Source: Halovenus amylolytica
GTDB lineage: Archaea; Halobacteriota; Halobacteria; Halobacteriales; Haloarculaceae
Assembly: GCA_004015825.1 (NCBI GenBank)
Contig: SAYS01000014.1
Span: 62,001 to 126,000, forward strand
DNA length: 64,000 nt
Direction of reading: 5' to 3'
Shown piece after piece: positions 8,702 to 16,193 of this stretch. How positions within the stretch are numbered: the first letter of the stretch is position 1; each line of letters begins with the position of its first letter. Below the pieces are notes generated by a model. The model made no database searches. It saw only the letters and a program-made list of their open reading frames with translations, and was not told the DNA's origin. Made by a program: the position numbers and the translations under genes.

Positions 8702-9715
8702 GTGTCGACTCCCGAGCGAGATATCGAAGCTGTCCTCGACGAATCCGGTCCGGATTACGATTCGTTTTCGTACGAACGGCCGACAGCAGGTCATCAGGGA
8801 GAGGTATTCTTCGTCACGCTGGAAGTCGCAGGGGAATCCTACGAGATCGTCGTCAAGTTCGAGGCGGGCGATCAGAACTTCGCGCTGGAGCCGTTTTTGC
8901 ACGATTTCGTCGCGGACCGGACCGAGGTGCCCGTCCCGCGGATTCTCGTGTTCAACGAGTCCCCGGATCTCGACGTCGACCCGTACTTCGTCACCGAACG
9001 GATCCGGGGAAACAACCTCGCGGAGGCACTCGGTGCGCTGGATTCGACCACACGGGAAAACGTCATCAGACACGCCGGCCGGACACTGGGTGATATGCAC
9101 GCGGGGATCCAGTTCGAGGGGTTTGGCCGGCTCGCGCTCGACGAGGGGCGGCTCATCGTCGACGAGTTCAACTGGGACTGGGGGCAGTATTTTTCTGAGA
9201 TTACACGGGGCTACGTGGACAGACTCGACAACACGCCGTTCAGTGATCTCCAGAAACGGGCGACAGCAGCCATCGAGCGATCGGTCGCGCACATCGAGAG
9301 CACCGCCCCGCCAAAACTCGTGCACGACGACTACCGACCAGCGAACATGCTGTTCGACCCCACGCAGGACGCGCCGATCACGGCTGTCCTCGACTGGCAG
9401 TTTGCGCTCGCTGGCGAGGCGGAGTACCACATCGCACGGACGGAGTTTCTCTTTATCGACCCGTCGTATCAGGACGCAGAGACGCGCGCTGGATTACGGG
9501 AGCAGCTGTACGACGGCTACAGAACACACTGTGAGTTCGAACCCGACGAGGGGTTCGAACGACGTCGACCGATCTACTACGTTTCGACACTGATCTGGCG
9601 GATGCTCGGCTTCGAAGCGGCCTTCGGAGAGGTGAGCGACCTCGCACAGAGTCGCGCGGAGATCCGATACCGCCAGCAGTTCGACCGGCTCCTGGAACGA
9701 CTGCCCGACTCATAA
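8702..9715 (+). CDS. Phosphotransferase (APH/choline-kinase-like family)
   Basis: 337 residues from a GTG start. The protein kinase-like fold of aminoglycoside/small-molecule phosphotransferases is recognisable: an N-lobe ending PVPRILVF and FVTERIRGNNLAEAL (hinge), the catalytic loop HDDYRPANMLFD near residue 210 (HxDxxxxN), and the metal-binding Asp in ITAVLDWQFALAG near 230. Substrates in this family range from antibiotics to sugars and amino alcohols, and haloarchaeal copies are mostly uncharacterised. Nothing in the neighbourhood (rbcL before, azf convergent after) fixes the substrate, though sugar metabolism is a reasonable guess. The N-terminus is acidic and lacks a signal. Confidence 0.82.
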   Translation: MSTPERDIEAVLDESGPDYDSFSYERPTAGHQGEVFFVTLEVAGESYEIVVKFEAGDQNFALEPFLHDFVADRTEVPVPRILVFNESPDLDVDPYFVTERIRGNNLAEALGALDSTTRENVIRHAGRTLGDMHAGIQFEGFGRLALDEGRLIVDEFNWDWGQYFSEITRGYVDRLDNTPFSDLQKRATAAIERSVAHIESTAPPKLVHDDYRPANMLFDPTQDAPITAVLDWQFALAGEAEYHIARTEFLFIDPSYQDAETRAGLREQLYDGYRTHCEFEPDEGFERRRPIYYVSTLIWRMLGFEAAFGEVSDLAQSRAEIRYRQQFDRLLERLPDS

Positions 9716-9727
9716 CTGCGCGGAAAA

Positions 9728-10516
9728 TCAGCTAACGTTGACCGATTCGACGTCGCCCGAGATGCGCTCCGGACCGTCCCACTCGGCGGAGTTGTCCCAC
9801 GGCTTGTAGCCGAGTACCTCTTTGGCCCGTTCGATCGAGTAGTACTTCCGGTCGTTGTCCGAGATGCCGTAGACGATCTCGAAGTCGTACTCTGCTTCGA
9901 GGGCGCACTCGTGGATGTGGGCACAGTCCCGCGGTGAGAGCCACATCGCCTGGCCACGCTCGTAATCGATCGGTGGATGATCCTCGTTGAGATTGCCGAT
10001 CCGGATGTTACAGACAGAGATGTCGTGTTTGTCGTGGAAATACCGACCGATCAGCTCACCGGTCGCCTTGCTGATGCCGTACTTGTTTCCGGGGCGGGGG
10101 AACTCCTCTCCAGTCAGGCGGAAATCGTCGTGTTCGCGGTACAGATCCGGGGTCCGGTCCTCGGTCTCCGCGGCGCCAACGGCGTGATTCGAGGAGGCGA
10201 AGATAAGCTTCTCGACATCTTCCTCGACGGCCGCCTCGTACACCGTGTGTGTCCCGTCGATGTTGTTCGAGAGGACACTCTCCCAGGGTGCCTGTGGTCG
10301 CGGATCACCGGCGAGATGAATCACTGCTCCAACATCTTTCATCGCTGGCCGCACGTCGTCGTGGTTCTGTACCTCCCCGATCCAGTACGGAAACTCCGGC
10401 TCCTTGGCTGGTTGGCTGTGGAACAGGAGCCGCCAGTCGTATTTGTCGCGTAACCCGTTCAGGACTGTTCGTCCGACGTGGCCGCCAGCCCCCGTGAGTA
10501 ACACCGGCTCGTCCAT
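9728..10516 (-). CDS. azf: NAD-dependent glucose-6-phosphate dehydrogenase (archaeal zwischenferment)
   Basis: 262 residues. This is an extended short-chain dehydrogenase: the NAD-binding LTGAGGHVGRTVL motif starts at residue 7, the catalytic Tyr-x-x-x-Lys lies in NKYGISKATGE near 146, and an SSNHAVGA segment supplies the catalytic Ser. Several stretches (VIHLAGDPRPQAPWESVL, YERGQAMWLSPRDC, YGISDNDRKYYSIERA) closely match what I recall of Haloferax Azf, the enzyme that opens the oxidative pentose phosphate pathway in haloarchaea. Other extended SDRs, such as uronate dehydrogenase, share parts of this pattern, so the substrate remains a strong inference. A TATA-like stretch lies upstream near 10540. 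Confidence 0.87.
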   Translation of the reverse strand: MDEPVLLTGAGGHVGRTVLNGLRDKYDWRLLFHSQPAKEPEFPYWIGEVQNHDDVRPAMKDVGAVIHLAGDPRPQAPWESVLSNNIDGTHTVYEAAVEEDVEKLIFASSNHAVGAAETEDRTPDLYREHDDFRLTGEEFPRPGNKYGISKATGELIGRYFHDKHDISVCNIRIGNLNEDHPPIDYERGQAMWLSPRDCAHIHECALEAEYDFEIVYGISDNDRKYYSIERAKEVLGYKPWDNSAEWDGPERISGDVESVNVS

Positions 10517-10687
10517 TCAGTTCATACAAGCACTGGGGTTAATAAGTAGGACACGGTTTCCCTCCAAGCGCCTCGTGACGCCACTGGAGTCGGTCCGAGA
10601 TAGGTACGTCCTGGTTTGCGGGCCTGGATCACCTGGCGGGTTTGCCGCGACCGGTGGGCCGTTAGGTCACTGGGCCGTCCATCCCGC

Positions 10688-11053
10688 ATGAGCAGTTCGG
10701 AAGAACCGACAGCGCCACAGACAGCCTGCTTCGAAGCCGGAATCAAGTTCGGATCGCTGTACCACCAGTTTGCCGGGACGCCAGTCAGCCCCGACAGCGC
10801 CGACTCGCTCGAACGGGCCATGGAGAAGTCGATCGAAAATCAGCCACACTGTGAGAACGTTCGCGTCGCGATCGATACCGACGAACTCGCGGACGAACTC
10901 GCGGAGAGTCCGGCTTCCTACACCGAACTCACCGGGCGGTTCCTCGACGTCGAGATCGATATCGACTACGAGGGGACGGAGGTCACCGCTGCGATGCAGA
11001 TGGAGGACGGCTACCCCTTGATGCGACTGACAACAGTTACGTCCGAGCCGTGA
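10688..11053 (+). CDS. mptD: Dihydroneopterin aldolase, MptD type
   Basis: 121 residues from ATG 10688. The sequence carries the archaeal MptD signature: FEAGIKFGSLYHQFAGTPVS at the start, SLERAMEKSIENQPHCENV in the middle and a C-terminal beta strand pair with MQMEDGYPLMRL. MptD splits 7,8-dihydroneopterin into 6-hydroxymethyl-7,8-dihydropterin and glycolaldehyde for folate or tetrahydromethanopterin-type cofactor synthesis. It is unrelated in sequence to bacterial FolB. The gene stands alone. An IS200/IS605 element is inserted immediately downstream of its stop codon, leaving the coding sequence intact. Confidence 0.85.
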   Translation: MSSSEEPTAPQTACFEAGIKFGSLYHQFAGTPVSPDSADSLERAMEKSIENQPHCENVRVAIDTDELADELAESPASYTELTGRFLDVEIDIDYEGTEVTAAMQMEDGYPLMRLTTVTSEP

Positions 11054-11059
11054 TACCGC

Positions 11060-11250
11060 CAGGTGACATCCTCCGCGCCGTGAACGGCGCGGCTTCCCGG
11101 CATGGGAATACCAGCTAAGTTTCGCTGTTGCTGGCAGAGGGTTCCGACCCGTGGAAGGTCGAGAGGGTCATCTGCAAGGGTTCCTCGCTCGTCTCTCGGT
11201 GGATCGTGGCGCTGTCACAGGCGCTCCCATCCCGTGAAATGTCATCGCCC
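11060..11250 (-). ncRNA. Probable TnpB guide RNA (omega/reRNA) spanning the tnpB 3' end and right end
   Basis: In IS605-type elements the tnpB 3' region and right end are transcribed as a reRNA whose 3' part is the guide. Here the minus strand carries a stable hairpin (11092-11086 with 11079-11073, loop of six) just past the tnpB stop, followed by gaggatgtcac toward mptD, a layout typical of haloarchaeal tnpB right ends where sense-overlapping transcripts are known. The bases immediately beyond the right end, toward lower coordinates and into the mptD tail, would serve as the guide. The 5' and 3' limits given are approximate. Confidence 0.5.
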
Positions 11251-12386
11251 GCCGGTTTCAGCGGCAAGCTCTCACCCCACGGGTCATGGCGGTCAGCGAT
11301 GTTGACCGCCGCGTTGATGTCTGCGTGGTACTCCGATACCCAACACTCGTCGTTCTGGCACCGGAACTCGTCGCCATTCCGGTGCCCGATGTGACCGCAC
11401 TCGTGACACGTCTGACTCGTGTACTCCGGTCGGATGTACCTGACCGGAAGACCCGCCTCTCGTGCTTTGTCCTCGATACGCTGTTGAAGCCGAGCGAACG
11501 CCCATGCGTGGAGCCGTCGGTTCATCCACTCGCCGTAATCGAGGTCCTCGCGGATGTCCGAAAGGTCTTCCAGCACAAGGACTGGCTTCTCGAATCGACA
11601 GGCGTACTCGACGGCACGTCGAGACGCCTTCTCGATGATGTCAGTGAGTGCGTTCTGGTAGTGGTCGAATCGCTCGTCAATCCGCCACTGAGTGGCGTCA
11701 CGCTCTTGGAGTCGCTTGAGCGTCGTGAACATCTCTTTGCGAAGGTGACGAGCGCGACCACCGTTGATGAGTAGTGGGTCAGTCGGAGTACCCTGCTCGC
11801 AGGCACAGCCCGCGAGCAGGTGTGCTTCGCCAATGTCGAAGCCGACTGGTGTTACATCGTCGTCTGTCGGTTCGTAGTCCGGTTGTTCGACCGGGAACTC
11901 GACGGTGACGTGGAGTGTCCACGACGTACAGTGGCGTTGCAGTCGGATTTGTCCCGCCGACGCTTCACCATGTACGAGGTCGTGCCACAGACCGTCTTGT
12001 TCAGGGTTGATACGAAGCGGCATCCAGAAATTCGTCCCGCGACCGGGTTGCGGTGCCCACCATGTGAACTCGTAGTCACGCGCCGCCGAGTGATCGAACT
12101 CGGCGGCTTGGTTGGTGAGCCGAACCGGGTGGTCGTCGTCCAACTCCTGTGCGTCGTAGGTGTCGTGAAGTTGCGGGACGTAGTTGCACAGCGCCGCTTT
12201 CGCCTGATACGGTAGGTCGTAAGGCGTCACCACGTCACTGGTTGCGCTCATCGTGTCACACCCGGCGTCGAACGCCTCGTGAAGCCCCTCACGGTAGGTT
12301 TCGAGCAGGTCACACAGTTTCCGCTCCTTGTGTGCTGTCGGCGGGGCGAGCGTAGCTTCCAGCGTTTTCGTGGTTGTTGCAGTCAT
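11115..12386 (-). CDS. tnpB: RNA-guided endonuclease TnpB
   Basis: 423 residues. TnpB is the IS605-associated RuvC-like nuclease, ancestral to Cas12, that cleaves DNA guided by a reRNA. The catalytic residues appear complete: Asp in VGFDIGEAHLL near 195, Glu in VLVLEDLSDIRED near 288, and Asp in EYHADINAAVNI near 371. A four-cysteine zinc ribbon (CHECGHIGHRNGDEFRCQ and C in NDEC) lies between the last two. The N-terminal half is the nucleic-acid-recognition region with a helix-turn-helix. The C-terminal tail after about 385 is Ser-rich. No frameshift or stop is seen. It ends one base before the tnpA stop side (12386 versus 12388). Confidence 0.93.
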   Translation of the reverse strand: MTATTTKTLEATLAPPTAHKERKLCDLLETYREGLHEAFDAGCDTMSATSDVVTPYDLPYQAKAALCNYVPQLHDTYDAQELDDDHPVRLTNQAAEFDHSAARDYEFTWWAPQPGRGTNFWMPLRINPEQDGLWHDLVHGEASAGQIRLQRHCTSWTLHVTVEFPVEQPDYEPTDDDVTPVGFDIGEAHLLAGCACEQGTPTDPLLINGGRARHLRKEMFTTLKRLQERDATQWRIDERFDHYQNALTDIIEKASRRAVEYACRFEKPVLVLEDLSDIREDLDYGEWMNRRLHAWAFARLQQRIEDKAREAGLPVRYIRPEYTSQTCHECGHIGHRNGDEFRCQNDECWVSEYHADINAAVNIADRHDPWGESLPLKPAGDDISRDGSACDSATIHRETSEEPLQMTLSTFHGSEPSASNSET

Positions 12387-12387
12387 G

Positions 12388-12780
12388 CTACTGATCGTCC
12401 ACGTAGTCCATCAGCACGTCAATGCTCACTTGGCCGGTCGTGGCGAGGAAGTAACCCGGTTGCCAGAACGCATCTTCGAGCGTCTGTGTCACTTCAGGAA
12501 ACTCTGAGCGAATCCGGCGAGACGTGACGCCTTTGAGCGAGTTGATGAACTTCGTGAGGTCTGTGGTTGGTTTGGTCCGAAACAGGATGTGAACGTGGTC
12601 GGTTCCGCCGTCCACGTTCTTGATGTCGGCCTCGAAGTCATCTGCAATGTCGTGGGCGATTTCAGCGACACGCTCCAGCCGCTCATCCGTCAGAATATCG
12701 GCACGGTTCTTTGTGACGGTCACGAAGTGATACTGAAGCGCGTACACTGTGTGGGACCCGGTTTGCAGATGATACTCCAT
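12388..12780 (-). CDS. tnpA: IS200/IS605-family Y1 transposase TnpA
   Basis: 130 residues, a normal length for the family. TnpA catalyses single-strand excision and insertion through a 5'-phosphotyrosine intermediate. The HUH motif (DHVHILFR near residues 61-68) is present and the catalytic tyrosine is most likely the Tyr in VLMDYVDDQ at the C-terminus. The usual core is visible: VYALQYHFVTVTKNR at the start and FINSLKGVTSRRI in the middle. With both TnpA and TnpB intact the element may be mobile. The gene begins about 80 bases from the small left-end hairpin. Confidence 0.93.
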   Translation of the reverse strand: MEYHLQTGSHTVYALQYHFVTVTKNRADILTDERLERVAEIAHDIADDFEADIKNVDGGTDHVHILFRTKPTTDLTKFINSLKGVTSRRIRSEFPEVTQTLEDAFWQPGYFLATTGQVSIDVLMDYVDDQ

Positions 12781-12879
12781 TTGGCCTTACTATATATGAG
12801 ACACCCAAGTTGCATAACTCTTGTGACGTGATGTATTCAGCAGGGAGAAACCGAGTGGTTTGTTGCACAGAGCTTACGC

Positions 12880-12969
12880 GATTCACTCCCGCCCTGTTCG
12901 CTCCTCGGTTCCGACTGAGCGTCGGAACGCTCGTCACTCACGGGAAGGGCGGGATTCTCTCGCTGAATC
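12880..12969. repeat. Imperfect inverted repeat at the left end of the IS element
   Basis: The arm gattcactcccgccc at 12880-12894 faces gggcgggattctctcgctgaatc at 12947-12969. The pairs gattca/tgaatc and cccgccc/gggcggg are perfect, with imperfections between. Inside is a second hairpin, gttccgac/gtcggaac around 12908-12927. Similar stem-loops border IS200/605 elements, where TnpA reads them as single-strand hairpins. This may be the left end proper or a remnant of an older insertion. Confidence 0.55.
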
Positions 12970-13087
12970 AAGATAGCGATACGTGGTAACAGCCGTCTAG
13001 TGGGGGTATCGCGAATCCCGTGGACCAGGAAAAGAGGGCGACGTGATCAGTGAATTTCGAGTGCATCCGGGACGACGGAGGAGTGGT

Positions 13088-13360
13088 TCATTTTCCGGCG
13101 TCTGGGTCACGTGTATCCGTCGGCATCGGAGTCCTGGCCGGAGCGTTTCCACCGTCGTCAGGGACAACCCACACCTCCATGTTTCCGAATGTTTTGCGCT
13201 CTATGACACCGTCGTCTGCCAAGGTACGCAACTGTTTGTGTACGGTACTGTAGGAGTCCTCGACAGCATGGGCGATATCCTGTGTGGTCGTCATGGCTCC
13301 CGGGTCGGTCAATTCACCAGCTTCGACGGCAGCGATCAGTTTCTTCGAGTTCAAACTCAT
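13088..13360 (-). CDS. Small winged-helix DNA-binding protein
   Basis: 90 residues starting MSLNSKKLIAAVEAGEL. The middle forms a winged helix: MTTTQDIAHAVEDSYSTVHKQLRTLADDGVIERKTFGNMEVWVV holds a recognition helix and a beta wing, as in haloarchaeal MarR/ArsR-like regulators. A Pro/Asp-rich tail follows. The promoter region 13361-13385 is unusually AT-rich (tatagtatatatagg), suggesting strong or autoregulated expression. The target is unknown. It lies between the IS element and a ferredoxin gene transcribed away from it, so regulation of that gene is possible but not shown. Confidence 0.8.
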   Translation of the reverse strand: MSLNSKKLIAAVEAGELTDPGAMTTTQDIAHAVEDSYSTVHKQLRTLADDGVIERKTFGNMEVWVVPDDGGNAPARTPMPTDTRDPDAGK

Positions 13361-13552
13361 TATAGTATATATAGGTTTTGTATGCGGATGAATGTTCCGT
13401 AAAATGCATCATATAATATGTCTCATACAGGAGTCGGTTCTACTGTATACGGCTGGTTCGAGATGTTGTGGAAAATATGCCGGGTCGCGCTGATTGCGAG
13501 GGGATTCCTGAAGTGATAAAGAATTTAGTCAACGACCGTCGTACCGAATAGT

Positions 13553-13894
13553 ATGACAGAGTACACCGTCGAGTTTGTGGGGAGAGAGGAGACGATTACA
13601 GTATCGGATAAGGAGACAATACTAAGCAAGTGTCTCGAAGAGGGAATCGCTCAGGAGTACTCCTGCCGTGTGGGGATGTGTCTGGCCTGTTCGGCAAAGA
13701 TCGAAGAAGGAGATGTGACCCAGCCGGCTGCGCGTGGCCTCACTGAAACAGAGCAAGACGAGTACGCGTTGACCTGTATGGCGCGCCCGCAATCGGATCT
13801 CGAACTCGACCGTGGCAAATACCCGCCAAGCATCGACGCCGAATACCCCACACCCGACGATGGAAGCGGTGACACCGCGACAGCCGACGACTAA
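13553..13894 (+). CDS. Plant-type 2Fe-2S ferredoxin
   Basis: 113 residues. The [2Fe-2S] loop is complete: YSCRVGMCLACSAKI near residues 36-52 supplies three cysteines with C-x4-C-x2-C spacing and the fourth is in YALTCMARP near 77. Unlike the larger halobacterial ferredoxins this protein lacks the acidic N-terminal insertion of about 30 residues, so it is probably a second, specialised electron carrier. The C-terminus is acidic and Thr-rich. Its partner reductase or oxygenase is not evident nearby. The gene is monocistronic and divergent from the small wHTH gene. Confidence 0.92.
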   Translation: MTEYTVEFVGREETITVSDKETILSKCLEEGIAQEYSCRVGMCLACSAKIEEGDVTQPAARGLTETEQDEYALTCMARPQSDLELDRGKYPPSIDAEYPTPDDGSGDTATADD

Positions 13895-14037
13895 TTTTTG
13901 TTCAATTGACACCGCTGGGTTGGTGACACGGCACACGCCTGGCGATAAGAAGAGTAGACCCTATATGGATGGGGTGCATAGGTACGGCTGAAAACTCGGC
14001 GCCAGTGCAGGGCTGACGACCGAACCAACCCCAAACT

Positions 14038-14622
14038 ATGACCAGCCGCGTATACAGACTCCATTCGACACTGGAACTGCCGCTCGAGGACGTCCACGAG
14101 TATTTCGATAATCCGGATCTGCCGGATGGAATCGAGGACGTCGATATCACGCGACGGAACAACACACTCATCATCAGTGCCGTCCCGGATGATGATAGCA
14201 TCAGCAAGTACACCCCCACTGCACAGCTCAAAGCGAGCGTCACCGAAAACCGGGTGTACGAAGAAGAGCCCGAACCCGGGCCGGGTGGGCCCTCGCCGAA
14301 CGGTGGGCCCCAGTGGGGCTCACTCGAAGAAGAAGAGGAGATCGAATCAGAACTCGTCGAGTACGCCTGTTTCAAGGGAGACCGGGAGACGGTGCTCCAG
14401 AACTCAGCCCTCCAGTACGAGATGTTCGAGGTGCTCTGTCAGATCGCCCTGCGTTCCGAGAAGGGGACACTGACCGCCGTCGCCGCGACAGAGGAGGACA
14501 TCGAGGCGATTCGAATCGTCGACGGTGAACGGCGGCCGGCTTCTGTCACCGTCGTCGAGGATCCGAGTGACGCCGACGAGGACGACGGTGTCGACTGGCG
14601 AAGCAACGAATTTATTTCGTAA
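14038..14622 (+). CDS. Conserved haloarchaeal protein of unknown function
   Basis: 194 residues, very acidic, without signal peptide or membrane helices, so presumably cytoplasmic. It begins MTSRVYRLHSTLELPLEDVHEYF and has an alpha/beta N-terminal part to about residue 65. A Pro/Gly-rich acidic linker (EEPEPGPGGPSPNGGPQWG) follows, then a C-terminal domain that includes EYACFKGDRETVLQNSALQYEMF and a predicted mixed fold. I do not recognise it beyond being a lineage-specific haloarchaeal family. It starts with ATG 14038 and is followed 60 bases later by the HtpX-like protease gene, with which it may be co-transcribed. Confidence 0.75.
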   Translation: MTSRVYRLHSTLELPLEDVHEYFDNPDLPDGIEDVDITRRNNTLIISAVPDDDSISKYTPTAQLKASVTENRVYEEEPEPGPGGPSPNGGPQWGSLEEEEEIESELVEYACFKGDRETVLQNSALQYEMFEVLCQIALRSEKGTLTAVAATEEDIEAIRIVDGERRPASVTVVEDPSDADEDDGVDWRSNEFIS

Positions 14623-14683
14623 TCCGCTCCGAGAGATCCGAAGAGTGCGGGATGAATCGAGAACGCCTGGTCTACTGACTGCT

Positions 14684-15649
14684 ATGATCTCGTTGTTGCG
14701 TGTGTTCATGCTCCTGGTCGGTATGTCGATTTTCGCTGTGTACACAGCCGCTGCTGTCGGCGGAGTCTTTCTGTTACAGTGGGTGGTCGCAAATCCACCG
14801 AATCCATTCTTTCTGTTCGGCGTCTTCGTCTCTGTGGCCCTCCTTGGCGGCTACGTCGGCTACAAACGCGGTGTCGTCCAGACTGTCGCGAGCATCGACA
14901 CCCTGCGGGTGACACCGGAGCGTGCGCCGGAGCTGTACAGGCGGCTCGAACGGCTCTGTTTGCGGATGGACGTGAGCCAGCCGACCCTGCTGGTCGCTGA
15001 TTTCGAGTTGCCAAACGCGCTCTCGGTTGGCGGGCCGCGAGAGGGTGCGATTATCCTCGACAGGGGGTTATTCGAGATACTGACGATCGACGAACTGGAG
15101 GGGATTCTCGCACACGAGCTGGCACACATCGAGCGGCTCGATACGTTCGTCAACACGCTCGCGATCACCGTTGCACGGCTGGTCGCCTCACTCGTCTTCA
15201 TCGTATTCGCTCCCTTCATCATCTTTCTCGCGGGGATCGACCGCGCAACAGCGTGGTTCGATGGCCGACCCGGAACGGAGCGATTCGGGCTCGCGGACGT
15301 GTTTCAGCAGACGGTCGGCATCCTCGTCGTTATCCTGTTGAGTGTCCTGACTGTGCTCTTTCTGGCACACTCGCGCCGCCAGGAGTTTGCAGCGGATCGT
15401 CGGGCCGCGGAGGTCTCAGGTAGACCACTCGCACTTGCGCGTGCGCTCGTCAAGATTCACCACGCTTCCGAGCCACGGCGGAATCTCCGCTCACTGCTGT
15501 ATATCCACCGGGATACGGAGAACGAACCGAGTCGGTGGCTTTCGACACATCCGCCGCTGGACGACCGCGTCGACAAACTCGTCGAACTCTCCGAGGGTCA
15601 GCGTGGTGGCCAGAAGCTGCGGCAACTCCGCCCGGAGACGATGCGATGA
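14684..15649 (+). CDS. htpX: HtpX-like M48 zinc metalloprotease
   Basis: 321 residues from ATG 14684, the first Met of the membrane segment; the open frame upstream overlaps the previous gene and is not needed. Two hydrophobic helices at the N-terminus (residues 5-60) precede the catalytic region. The zinc motif HELAH lies in GILAHELAHIERLD near residue 145, a further pair of helices follows, and the third ligand Glu is in RRQEFAADRRAAEVSG near 232. HtpX proteases degrade misfolded membrane proteins with the active site facing the cytoplasm. The C-terminus holds the usual STHPPLDDRV motif. Confidence 0.92.
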   Translation: MISLLRVFMLLVGMSIFAVYTAAAVGGVFLLQWVVANPPNPFFLFGVFVSVALLGGYVGYKRGVVQTVASIDTLRVTPERAPELYRRLERLCLRMDVSQPTLLVADFELPNALSVGGPREGAIILDRGLFEILTIDELEGILAHELAHIERLDTFVNTLAITVARLVASLVFIVFAPFIIFLAGIDRATAWFDGRPGTERFGLADVFQQTVGILVVILLSVLTVLFLAHSRRQEFAADRRAAEVSGRPLALARALVKIHHASEPRRNLRSLLYIHRDTENEPSRWLSTHPPLDDRVDKLVELSEGQRGGQKLRQLRPETMR

Positions 15650-15703
15650 TCGACGGTGGGACCATTTGGGAACCTCTAAAGCCCGTGGCACCCAGGCTGG
15701 GAT

Positions 15704-16144
15704 ATGGATCTGTTTGGGCGGTTTCGGAGTGACGGGAGAACACGCGTCGGTCTCTACGTCGATGGGCCGAACGTGCTCCGCGACGAGTTCGACGTCGATC
15801 TGGACGAGCTTCGAGAGCTTGCGGCAGCCGAGGGGACTGTCGTCGCGGCCCGGCTCTATCTCGACGAACACGCCACACCGAAGCTGATCCAGGCGGGCGA
15901 GGCGCGGGGGTTCGACGTCATCACCACCAGCGGCGACGTCGACGTTCGGCTGGCTGTCGATGGCACGAAAGCAGCAGTCGCCGACGAGATCGATCTGCTG
16001 ATCGTCGTCTCGCGCGATACCGATTTCAAGCCGGTTCTCGAACGGGCAGCAAGACGGGGTGTCGAGACCATGGCTATCGCTCCCGGGGAACACGGCCGGT
16101 CGGACGCACTTCAGAATACAGCACACCGCTCACTGACGCTTTAA
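15704..16144 (+). CDS. NYN-domain (LabA/DUF88-type) putative nuclease
   Basis: 146 residues. The NYN fold of PIN-like nucleases is visible: an early Asp in GLYVDGPNVLRDEFD near residue 20, an Asp in TTSGDVDVRLAVD near 77, and SRDTDFKPVLERAARRG near 105, which together form the acidic metal site of this family. Related proteins are thought to act on RNA, though the substrate is not known for archaeal members. A start at ATG 15704 gives a short basic lead-in. The next gene, TatD-like, follows by 50 bases and the two may share a transcript. Confidence 0.87.
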   Translation: MDLFGRFRSDGRTRVGLYVDGPNVLRDEFDVDLDELRELAAAEGTVVAARLYLDEHATPKLIQAGEARGFDVITTSGDVDVRLAVDGTKAAVADEIDLLIVVSRDTDFKPVLERAARRGVETMAIAPGEHGRSDALQNTAHRSLTL

Positions 16145-16193
16145 ATCGGTTCCAAGTCGAACTCCTTTTTGAAATTCAACACCGAGAGAACGT

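Larger units (their letters stand above)
11061..12970 (-). mobile_element. IS200/IS605-family insertion sequence (tnpA + tnpB)
   Basis: The element holds a Y1 transposase gene (tnpA) and a tnpB gene in one orientation with abutting ends, the IS605 layout. The right end, next to mptD, has a hairpin at 11073-11079/11086-11092 (ccgcgcc with ggcgcgg). The left end lies upstream of tnpA, where there is a small hairpin at 12848-12852/12857-12861 and a larger inverted repeat at 12880-12969. IS200/605 elements have no terminal inverted repeats and make no target duplication, so the exact borders cannot be read off; the ones given are estimates. Confidence 0.85.

Noticed and set aside
8702-9715. Antibiotic-resistance gene (aminoglycoside phosphotransferase)
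   Set aside because: The fold matches, but the family covers many small-molecule kinases and aminoglycosides do not act on haloarchaeal ribosomes in the usual way. Only a generic phosphotransferase call is justified.
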